From assembly GCA_021613335.1 (NCBI GenBank), contig JAJTWR010000266.1:4422501-4486500 (forward strand): a stretch of 64,000 bases of DNA. The letters run 5' to 3'. A program made the translations under genes and the position numbers. Origin of the DNA: Whitmania pigra (lineage: Eukaryota > Annelida > Clitellata > Hirudinida > Haemopidae). How positions within the stretch are numbered: position 1 is the first letter of the stretch; every line of letters begins with the position of its first letter. Below the pieces are notes generated by a model. That model saw only the letters and a program-made list of their open reading frames with translations, did no database searches and was not told the origin of the DNA. Below are positions 52,030 to 64,000 of the stretch, one piece after another.

Positions 52030-52080
52030 AACAAGCTGACGCGTTTCGGCCCTTTGATGGGCCTCATCAGGAGCGGTTTA
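52030..52080 (-). ncRNA. Candidate hammerhead ribozyme (Penelope-type)
   Basis: Read on the minus strand, CTGATGAG (52070-52063) is followed by a paired helix II (GGCCC / GGGCC, six-base loop), then CGAAACGCGTC (52048-52038). This has both catalytic boxes of a hammerhead ribozyme, CUGAUGA and GAAA, a minimal helix III (AC/GU) and a GUC cleavage triplet. Such minimal type I hammerheads are known from Penelope-like retroelements. Helix I pairing looks weak (GCU/AGC with a bulge), so activity may be lost. No reverse transcriptase of Penelope type was seen nearby. Confidence 0.6.
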
Positions 52081-52284
52081 ACCTTAGCTCGACGCGATTT
52101 TTTTGGGGACGGTTAAACTGCTCTAGCGCCTTGTTTTGGGTGTAGTAGCTGTTTTTTTGATGATCAATCTACTTGAGGTGAGTTTTTAGACGTCACAAAT
52201 AGAAGATCGTAAATATCAGAAAATTTAATTAACAGTTAATCAACCAGTTAATAAATTTTCAAAATATTTTTCCTGTTTTTATGG

Positions 52285-52692
52285 GCCATTACCTTTACTC
52301 CGGTCTAAACTTCTATCCAGTAACTTTTATCCTGTTGGCTTATGTCCGTATCAGTCCGCGGTTTTTAGGGGAGATTTTTTTAGGGGAAAATCGGTCCGCA
52401 TTTTTAAGATCTGAATGGATACGCTCAAAAGTTAGGGTCAGTGGTTAGGGTTCGGGTTGGGTTCAGGTTTGGGTTCAGGTTTTTTTTGTTATAGAAAGTC
52501 CATTACCTCTAATCCGGTCTAAAGCTCTATCCTGTCACCTTTATCCGCCATTGGCTTATGTCCTCATCAGTCCGCGGTTTTAGGGAAATCACTTTTTAGG
52601 GGAAATCGGTCCGCATTTATAGGCTCTGAATGGATCCGCTCAAGGGTTAGGGTTAGGGTTAGTGGTTAGGGTTTGGGTTCAGTTTTGGTTAC
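52285..52692 (+). repeat. About 200-bp tandem duplication ending in TTAGGG-like telomeric repeats
   Basis: Copy 1 is 52285-52480 and copy 2 is 52499-52692. They share CCATTACCT..., GGCTTATGTCC, CAGTCCGCGGTTTT, AATCGGTCCGCATTT and CTGAATGGAT(A/C)CGCTCAA. Each ends in GTTAGGGTTAGGG-type sequence, with three clean TTAGGG units in copy 2. Confidence 0.85.
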
Positions 52693-52794
52693 AGTTGTCT
52701 CTATGGTCATGGATCCAAGTCCGAAGGAAGTGAAAAGTATTGACTCGGTGGAACGATGGTACCGGCACGTTAGGGTTAGGAAAGGGTAAGGTTG

Positions 52795-52870
52795 GCCGAA
52801 TGGGTTAAGATTTTGACATTTTGTGTTTGAATTTTACTTGAACGAAGATTGGCGAACCATGACAAGATAC
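52795..52870 (+). mobile_element. Partial tRNA-SINE head
   Basis: GGTTGGCCGAATGGGTTAAG resembles the box A head of the SINEs at 38749 and 43951. The body does not match, so this is a fragment or a different tRNA-derived element. Confidence 0.35.
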
Positions 52871-53269
52871 GGTTGATGCAGTTGGGCATAAAATTGCGCA
52901 TGAGAGCCAGGGTCCAATTTTAGATGTAGATTATCCGTTGTTTTAATATTTGTTTTAATTAATTGCATTTCAATCAAGTTTTTGTCCTTTTTTTAAAATT
53001 CATCTTTCTTGACGCCTATGTCATTGAAACATCATGTCAGAACATTCTTAATTAAGCTTTTTTTGCATTATGTTTTCATAAAATTGCAGGTTTTTTGCAG
53101 TAAATTGGTCTTCACAATGTAATTATTTTATCTATTTTATTTTACATTATTTATTTTATTTTATCCAGCAAAGACGAGTTATGAAATTTATTTTTAAACT
53201 GTTGAACTATTTAAAGTTCATTTGAAAATAATCTTATTTAATAAAATGATGTCAGGCTATCTCGATAAT

Positions 53270-54180
53270 TTCATTAAATACATTTATTAAATCCATTTAT
53301 CAAATCTCTTTATTACATCAATTTATTAATTCCATTTTTAAATTCCATTTATTAATCACTTTAAAAAATCCCTTTACCAATTCCATTTATTAAATCCATA
53401 TATTTAATCTATTCATTAATTCCATCTATTAATTCATTTATTAATTCCATTTATTAATTCCAGTTTAATCCATTTATCAAATACATTTATTAATATATTA
53501 CATTTTTTAAATTTTGTTCAATTTGCACAGTACAATCGAACACGGGGACACCGCTTTAAGTTACGTACGAGGAAGTGCTCGGCAAATGCTGCTACAAATT
53601 TTTTTTTGAACAGAGTTGTTGCTAACTGGAATTCCCTACCAGACGAGATGGTATCTGCTGGCACTTTCTCCCGTTTCAGAGCATTAATCTTCGAGATTGA
53701 TTTTTCGGAATTTTTAACAATTACAGACTAACTAAGTAACCTGCTTTTCCTCGCTCGATGTGGACTGGTTGTATCGTTTTTGCATTAGGCTGGTCGTATT
53801 AGTGGCTGCTTAGCCCTTCCACAGGTTAAATAAATAAATAAATAAAAATTCCACTTGATAATTATCTTTACTATTTATGTTTATTAAATCCATATATTAA
53901 ATCCATTTGTAAATTCCATTTATTAACCTATTTATTAAATCCTTTTAATAATTCCCTTTATAAATTCCATTTATTAAATCTATTTATTAATTCCATTTAT
54001 TAATCCATTTACTAATTCCATTTATTAAATCCATATATTAAATCCATTTATTAAATCCAATTAATTCCATTTAATAATTCCCTTTAAATTCCATTTATTA
54101 ATTCCATTTATTAATTCATTTACTAATTCCATTTATTAAATCCAATTATTATTTCCATTTTTCAAATCCAATTATTATTT
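53270..54180. repeat. Degenerate minisatellite of ATTCCATTTATTAA units, split by a LINE
   Basis: Roughly 14-bp units (TTCCATTTATTAAA and variants) run from about 53270 to 53490 and again from about 53850 to 54180. The LINE fragment at 53510-53848 sits between the halves. Confidence 0.85.
53510..53848 (+). mobile_element. CR1/L2-like LINE 3' fragment with (TAAA)n tail
   Basis: The plus strand encodes FFLNRVVANWNSLPDEM then SRFRALIFEIDFSEF before a stop, the canonical C-terminus of CR1/L2-type ORF2, then a 3' UTR identical in type to 28808-29040, ending in TAAATAAATAAATAAA. 5'-truncated insertion within the minisatellite. Confidence 0.82.
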
Positions 54181-54765
54181 CCTTCCAAGAATATGAAGAC
54201 CACACCTGCAAACATATTGAAACTCTGTTCTTCTGGGAGGCATAAATTGAATTCATTTTCCAGCACGTAATAAAAATATATTGATTCAAATAATAAGAAT
54301 AAATACGATATGTTGATCATGATGGCGAAAATAATAGCTAGATATGAAATGCCAATCATTTTTTATTTGCTTCCACTGTTGTCTTAAAAACTAGTCAACC
54401 CAAAGAAATTAATGTCCAATGTTTACCCCATCAGACTCCGTAGCATGTTCAATTAGTTGTCAATACTTGCATTATCATCACCATCCTCATCATTGTTACC
54501 TCGGCCACCACAATCATATTCATCATAACCACAATCAACACCACCATTATCATCATCATCACCACCATCAACTTGAGAGAGTACCTGTTGACCTGATAAT
54601 GCATTAATTAGGTTTTATTGAGTGGAACAAAAGAAATGCATGAAGAAATGAAATTGAAAAGAAATTGTTTGCATGACCGATGCATAGTCGTCGTCATCAT
54701 CATCATCATCATCATCATCGTCGTCGTCGTCATCGTCTTCCACCATGATGTCACGTGGCTCCAAT

Positions 54766-58048
<3,283 letters not shown>

Positions 58049-58169
58049 CTTGTTTTAATGACCTAAAAATTAAAACAAAGTAAATATTTTAAAATAAGAA
58101 ATCAATCCGTAAATCCGTAGTTCCTTAAATGAGGCTTAAGTCATCCACACATTTCAGGCGATTTCCCCT

Positions 58170-58354
58170 GCCAATAGTGGCGGATCTAAAACACTTTGGC
58201 GGACCAGCGGATTTAAGGGGCCACAGCACCTAAAATTTCCGTCCAAAGTAGTAAATAATTGAACTAATTAAAAAAATAAATTAAAATAGAATTAAATAAT
58301 TTTTTATTTATTTTTTGGCCCTCCCAGCTCTTCCATCCTTCATCCGCCACCGCC
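58170..58354. mobile_element. Possible MITE with TGGCGGAT ends
   Basis: TAGTGGCGGATCTAAAAC at the left and CATCCGCCACCGCCTG at the right are inverted, a common hAT-MITE terminal style. No target duplication was found. Confidence 0.35.
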
Positions 58355-59291
58355 TGCAATTATTAAGCTCATTTTTCCCTTGCGAACGCAAACAATTCAG
58401 TAAATTGTCGATAAGAATGTCAAAAAAACTTAAGGTCGAACCAATTGCACCTCAAAACTATAATTTAAAAAACACATCATGTTTTAATTAATAACCGTTA
58501 AATTAAATTACTTTAACTGAAATTATTAAATCACATTATTTTTTAATTAAATTATATTACTTTAACTGAAATTATTAAATCATATTATTTTTGATTTAAC
58601 AACCAATAAATTAATTTACTTTAACTGTAATTATTAAATTATATCATTTATTGAAATTAATGAGCGATGAATTAAATTACTTTAACTATAATTGCAACGA
58701 AATTACCTGGAAATCAAGTTGAGTTCAACGATTTCTGAGCAACGATTTAAGACTTGGCTGTCGTTCGTAGATGTTTCATAACCGATCAGGTGAACCTACA
58801 TAGTAACCAGGTAAATGTTTGTGTCCGTTGCTAGGCTGGTGTGCATGATCATGATTGAGCTTGCGAATTGTTGACATTTCGACTGGCACGTTAGGATTAT
58901 TAATTAATAATTATTATTATTATTACTATTATTATTTTATTACTTAACAATTTATTCGTGATTTCTTTTTGTTCTTCCTCGTGCAATCAGTCCACCTGCT
59001 TCCACGAAGTCACGCTTCGTTTACTCGAGGGAATCTGGACAGTTTCGGCCATAAATAAAACCGTTGAAATAACATCATTGTAAAGAACAATTGCAATTGT
59101 AATTTATCAATTTAATTAAAAAGAATAAACTTAATTACAAAAAAAACAAATATTTAAATTTACAACAACCTCGGTAATTTACTGAAATTCCGACTGAAAT
59201 AAATTTAGCGAAGAGTTTATTTTGACAGATTCCACAAGGGAATTTGTGAGGTTCAAAAGAGTAAACTGCGTGACTAAATATTCTTTTCGGG
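58355..59291. other. Upstream flank of stathmin-like gene
   Basis: Probably contains the 5' UTR exon near 58708-58800 and the promoter. AT-rich local repeats (AAATTACTTTAACTGAAATT, four related units at 58500-58690). Confidence 0.4.
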
Positions 59292-60343
59292 GGCACCCCG
59301 TCATAACAGCCCGGCGACAGAATAGCCCCGACAAAACAGCCCCGTCAAAATAGCCCGGCGTCAAAATAGCTCAAGACAAAACAGCTCCGACAAAACCGCC
59401 CCGACAAAACGGCCCCGTCGAAACAGCCCGCCGTCAAAATAGCCCAGGACGGAAAAATCCCGTCAAAATGGCCCCGTCAAAATAGCCCCGACAAAACCGC
59501 CCGGCGACAAAATAGCCCAGGACAAAACAACCCGGCGACAAAATAGCCCGGCGACAAAATAGCCCCGACAAAACAGCCCCGTCAAAACAGCCCTGTCACC
59601 AGGGTCGGACTGGCTTAAAAAACCGGCCCGGGAAATTTTATTTAACTCCTAGTTTGATCAATTTAAACGTAAGAAACACTAGAGTCTAAAATTTCTATTC
59701 ACTATTAACTATTATAACAGCTTTTTCATCGTTTCACTAGTCGATGCTAAAACATCAATGATTTCATTGTTATTGATTCTTGGAAAAGAGTCTTTCTCAC
59801 AAGACATCAGCATGAATGATCTTGATGAAAACGACCTCTCACAAGCAACTTGTGATGAGGATAATGTCAACACAAATTTGTAAGCCAGATACAAATTTGA
59901 ATAAGCAAGACTATGCAAATTAAACTTCTGGAGAACAATAATAACAACAAACAATACTCAAAACGGTCAAAGCATTCAAGCCACTAATTTCGAATTAAAT
60001 TTTGATTCAGTTTCACAACATTTTTTAAAAATACTTTGACATGGAGTTATCGTGGGGCTATAATGACGGGGCTATTTTTTCGCCGGGCTATTTTGTCGCC
60101 GGGTTGTTTTGTCCTGGGCTATTTTGTCGCCGGGCTATTTTGTCGGGGCTATTTTGACGGGGCCATTTTGACGGGGCTATTTTGTCTTGGGCTATTTTGA
60201 CGCCGGGCTGTTTCGACGGGGCTGTTTTGCCGGGGCGGTTTTGTCGGGGCTGTTTTGTCTTGAGCTATTTTGACGCCGGGCTATTTTGACGGGGCTGTTT
60301 TGTCGGGGCTATTCTGTCGCCGGGCTGTTATGACGGGTCACCC
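59292..60343. mobile_element. Foldback transposon with minisatellite arms and a hAT-like core
   Basis: Two inverted arms of about 300 bp (59292-59595 and 60045-60343) consist of 15-17-bp units such as AGCCCGGCGACAAAATAG and CAGCCCCGTCAAAATAG. An 8-bp duplication TTTTCGGG flanks the element (59284-59291 and 60344-60351). Between the arms, CAGGGTCGGACTGGCTTAAA begins a unique core. Its minus strand (59712-59954) contains LTLSSSQVACERSFS and NNNEIIDVLA, the hAT dimerisation signature. No intact transposase. Confidence 0.82.
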
Positions 60344-61800
60344 TTTTCGGGAGAATTTCACCAACTTTTTCATGATTTGAATGTTAGGTGCATGAGGATG
60401 TAATTTTTTGGTTGCTAGTTAACGTAATTTATTATTCCATTAAGCAATCAATTACTTGTAAAATATAAAAAACAAACATTGCCCAAAAGTAATCTCCTCA
60501 GCATAGTTTTATGTCGGACGAGTTTTAACATCTTGCAGAAGTTGTGAAATACCTTATTTTTAAATGTTTAAATGCAGTCTTATGGAATATTTTTAAATAT
60601 TTAAATGCAGTCTGTGTAATATTTATAAATGTTTAAATGCAGTCTTATGTAATGTTTGTAAAAGTATTATTATCGACCTTGAAATGAGAAAGAAATTGGA
60701 TCCAGCCAGTGACGTCATATGTCCTCGAAATGAGGAACACGAATTAATGTCATTAGTTTGGCAATATTACATAATACTTCCAGCTTTTGCAGGCAATTTC
60801 ATCGCCAGCAACTCTCCAAAGCAGCAGTTGTGAAAGATATTAAATAATATTAAATAATATTAAATAATATTATTAATAACAAACTGATAAAGAATCATGC
60901 TTTGCATTTTCGTTAAGCAAAGTGACTTAAATAATTTAAATTAATAATTTAAATAAATATTTCTTTCGATTCCCACTCAATCATCTGTTCCTTGGCACTG
61001 AGAAGAAAACATGATTTCATTATGCAGACAAACTACATTTCAAGATTTCTTTTTAATTTTAACAAAATTATTTTATTTATTTATAACAAGATTTATTTTT
61101 AATATGAGCAGAAATAAAGAAATATTTTCATCAGGTTCATGCGTGGGCAGTTATAATAACTGATTAATAAATACTATAATTAATATAATAATAATTAACC
61201 AATCCAATTAGAATAATAAGTGCTGCATATTCAATTATAGATTAACAAAGCGTTCTTAACATATAAAACATGTTCCTCTCCTGCACACGAAACATCCGAC
61301 AGCAGGTTATAAATAATTTCTATTCCTGGAACTGCAGAAGAACACATCAATGTGGAGGTGTTTTATCGAATTAAGCGAATTAACAAACCTTTTCAAATGG
61401 GCAAATGAGGAATTTGTTAAGAAATAACTGAGAATCACAGCATTCCTTACCGGAAGTTCTCGAAAGTTTATCACAGATAAAAGTTTTTTTATTTGCGTTC
61501 TTAGATGTACTCGATTCCAAAGTTCTCTCAATAAGAAATTATTGCTCACAGTTCATAATTATTTCTCAAATTTTTAAGTAAAATCCCGTTTCGATGATCC
61601 ATCCACCCAACTTAATCGGCTTGAAATTCCTGACCATTTACCTTGAATTTACTAACAAATTCACAACTTACATTGGCCCCATCAATCAAATCCATTTCTT
61701 TTAGGAATATCGATCATGTCGAGTTCTGCTATAAGCAAGAATAATAATATTATTATTATTACTATTAATAATTATTAATCTCAGTCAATCTTCAAATATT
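60344..61800. other. Intergenic DNA
   Basis: AT-rich. A short repeat of TTTAAATGCAGTCTTATG(G/T)AAT units occurs three times at about 60565-60660. No gene seen. Confidence 0.4.
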
Positions 61801-61804
61801 ATTA

Positions 61805-61905
61805 TCATCATCATCATCATCATCATCGTCGTTATCATCATCATCATCAACATCGTCAACATCATCATCATCGTCATCATCATCAACATCATCAACATCA
61901 ACGAC
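61805..61905. repeat. (ATC)n microsatellite
   Basis: ATC/AAC/GTC repeat stretch. Confidence 0.9.
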
Positions 61906-62149
61906 CGCAGTAAGATTTAGACTAACGTAGTTATCTCCACCATAATCGTTATACAGAAAATATTTAATTATATTGCTGCAATAACATATTTACAACTCAG
62001 TTAGATTTAAATATAACGTTGCAATAACCTAAATATTGCTCAACAAACATTTAATTAAAAAGTTCCACTGAAAGATTGCAAACCATTTTGTGGACCTCGA
62101 CTGACAAGCAATTGGCATGTTTGTGGTTTAAATCATGTCCGCTTCATGA

Positions 62150-62225
62150 GCAGTGATGATGATGATGATGATGATTGATGATGATGGTGATGATGACGAT
62201 GATGATGATTACGATGGCGATGATC
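62150..62225. repeat. (GAT)n microsatellite
   Basis: GATGATGATG runs with GGTGATGATGACG interruptions. Confidence 0.88.
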
Positions 62226-63308
62226 ATAAAACATACTGAAACGAGACAAAAGAAATGACGTAATCACAGAAATCAGATTTCATTGTGTTTATTGCAGTGA
62301 TTATGACAACCTGTTCGTTAATTGATAATAATAAAAATTATAACAATAAAGTTAATGATAATAATAAAAATTATAACAATAAAGTTAATGATAATAATAA
62401 CTATTATAATAAAGTTAGTTAACTATTATAATAAGGTTAGCGAGAAAAAAAGATCAAATAAATATACTGCTGTCGTCGGAAAGTTTGACACCAAACTCCC
62501 ATCCATGACAACCGTTACCATGACGACCACCGGCATTGTCAGGTTTTTTGGCATCCTTAAGAACCGTACCTTCTCATGATGACGAAGACGGTGATGATAA
62601 TGATAAGAACTAGGTAAAACCCTTACAACTCTGAATTGTCGATGACCTTCGCACGATCTTCAAGATTTCCCGACAGACGAGAAAAAAAACAGACTTTAAT
62701 ATTTTTAGAGTTCAGCCACAGACACCAAAACAAATCCAAGACAGCATTGGATGTGTGAGCATCACAAACCATAGCAACAACAACAACAACAACGTAGACT
62801 GCTGTCAACGAACAACAAGTTTTAAGCTGTTAACAACAACAACAACAACAAGTTGCAACATCTTGTTGCCAGCAGCAAATCCAGGCTCAATAATGTTCCG
62901 TCGTTTCCTGTGTTTTATCCTCAGATGAAATGCTTCCATTTGTTCAACTGTCGAATGGAGATCATTATCATAATCGCGACAACATAAGCCCGACTTAAGT
63001 CCAGTCCGAGCAAATGATTTCATCAATACTTTATTCCTGTCATCGCAGGCATCATTATCATCACCACCACCGTTATCATCATCATCAGGAGGAATAGGCA
63101 AGAAAACCTGGAAAACTGTGAAATAAGTCATTGTATCTGTGCAATTTCGGAATAATAATAATAACAACAACAACAATAATAATAACAATCACAATGTTTT
63201 AATTTTTATTAATCCGTGAATTTGTGCAGTTGTTCTTCAATAATAAAAATAAATACTCAATCGGCGTCATAACAATCATCACAAAAACGAATCGAGGCAA
63301 CTACATCG
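62226..63308. other. 3' flank of the Nudix-like gene
   Basis: Low-complexity AAC/AAT and ATC repeats. A tandem repeat AATAATAAAAATTATAACAA (62324-62400) is present. The minus-strand frame at 62805-63188 is not supported. Confidence 0.35.
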
Positions 63309-63588
63309 TCACGAGGGATGGTCTTCTTGTTGTTGTTGAGGGTTGTTGTTGACGTTGTTGACGTTGTTGTTGAGGTTGTCGAGGTACAACAGGTGTGCAG
63401 GTCTATGCAGCTTCAGGTGACGACGTGCCTCGTCCATGCTGAACCACTTTCTGCGACGTCCTTTAGATGGAGAAAAGTCACAATCATCATCACCATTACC
63501 ATCATCGTCATCATCACTATCATCGTCATCATCACTATCATCGTCGTCGTCGTCAACAACATCATCATCAGCACCATCTTCGCCACCG
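63309..63588 (-). CDS. DIPP/NUDT3-like Nudix protein, terminal coding exon only
   Basis: The minus-strand exon follows a TTTACCAG acceptor at 63589 and ends at TGA (63309-63311). After a 1-nt split codon it reads GGEDGADDDVVDDDDDDSDD, a long Asp-rich tract, then GRRRKWFSMDEARRHLKLHR and PAHLLYLDNL, then an Asn/Gln-rich end. The KWF..(D/E)A...L..H+P....Y...L pattern matches the C-terminal part of diphosphoinositol polyphosphate phosphohydrolases (NUDT3/4), which hydrolyse inositol pyrophosphates. In the vertebrate proteins the acidic WEDS segment directly precedes GRKREWF; here about 30 acidic residues are inserted, encoded by a GAT-type repeat. The Nudix box lies in exons beyond the right edge. 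Confidence 0.65.
63480..63560. repeat. (ATC)n repeat inside the Nudix-like exon
   Basis: ATCATCGTC-type repeats which on the minus strand encode the Asp/Ser tract of the exon at 63309-63588. Confidence 0.8.
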
Positions 63589-64000
63589 CTGGTAAATTAA
63601 TGAGACAGACATTACCTCATACCGTATGTTCCCAAGATATTCACTGGTTCTCAGTTAATTAGTCATCGTTCAATAATAATTATTAAATGTTGTTGTTGTT
63701 GTTGTTATGGGCTGCCACTCAGGTTGTAAATAAAAAAAAAAGCAAAGCTTAAGAACGGCTGATATTTTGTCCTCAGTAATTGTCGAATATTACAGAATCA
63801 AATCACAGGACAAATCTTCTAAGCCTTTCAAAAAACGTCTTATCAGCCATAGATTGCGAGGTACACATAGATGAAGTACAAGTACAAGTAGAACAAGTAG
63901 AGATAAATTACGGAGATTAACATAAAACAAAGAAAAAAAGAAATTATGTCGAAATGAGATCAAAGAATTCGTCGTGGTCAAAATGGCGGATTAACGAGTT

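Noticed and set aside
52555..52580. A second CTGATGAG core on the minus strand in the tandem duplication
   Set aside because: No GAAA box or helix II partner at the required distance, and absent from the other copy of the duplication.
62805..63188. Minus-strand frame VFLPIPPDDDDNGGG...RIKHRKRRN as a further exon of the Nudix-like gene
   Set aside because: The Nudix-like exon already ends in a stop at 63309 and the frame is dominated by ATC/AAC repeats; a TTCCAG acceptor alone is weak evidence.

Overview
The window is nuclear DNA from an animal, most likely a non-vertebrate. It is AT-rich. Its genes carry many short GT-AG introns, there is abundant AAT/ATT/GAT microsatellite DNA, and DNA transposons, LINE fragments and tRNA-derived SINEs occur throughout. 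The gene set (BRF1, MDH1B, VHL, an alpha-2-macroglobulin-family protein, a rhodopsin-class peptide receptor, a stathmin-like protein and a diphosphoinositol polyphosphate phosphohydrolase-like exon) is metazoan. I cannot name the phylum from sequence alone. All identifications were made by eye from conserved motifs and splice phase. No database search was run.

Layout. 1-3594 (+): 3' part of BRF1, the TFIIIB subunit. 4464-5237 (-): a small unrecognised four-exon gene, divergent from MDH1B with only 178 bp between start codons. 5416-10134 (+): a complete nine-exon MDH1B-like gene. 10290-10942 (+): a compact two-exon VHL gene that starts 155 bp after the MDH1B stop with no AATAAA between them. 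11.8-13.5 kb: two DNA transposons. 15.0-22.4 kb (+): a secreted alpha-2-macroglobulin/TEP-family gene of about 35 exons whose thioester motif is degenerate. 23932-38390 (-): a six-exon neuropeptide-type GPCR with a roughly 290-residue N-terminus and a polyQ/H third intracellular loop; its introns hold hAT elements, LINE tails and microsatellites. 38.7-54.2 kb: a gene-poor accessory region with SINEs, a nested MITE inside a hAT element, an inverted pair of related hAT elements, an R2-clade LINE fragment, a candidate hammerhead ribozyme, a telomere-like tandem duplication and an AT-rich minisatellite split by a LINE. 54766-58048 (-): a short stathmin-like gene. 59292-60343: a foldback transposon with minisatellite arms. 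63309-63588 (-): the final coding exon of a DIPP/NUDT3-like Nudix gene with an Asp-rich insert, running off the right edge.

How the genes relate. BRF1, MDH1B and VHL are unrelated housekeeping or conserved genes packed on one strand. The MDH1B-VHL spacing suggests possible co-transcription. The macroglobulin gene has its own TATA box and 5' UTR intron, as expected for a strongly expressed secreted protein. The GPCR and stathmin genes lie in TE-rich, expanded DNA. The most notable points are the lost thioester in the macroglobulin, the catalytic-His loss in MDH1B, the stathmin that appears to lack its central helix, the foldback element and the Penelope-type ribozyme motif.
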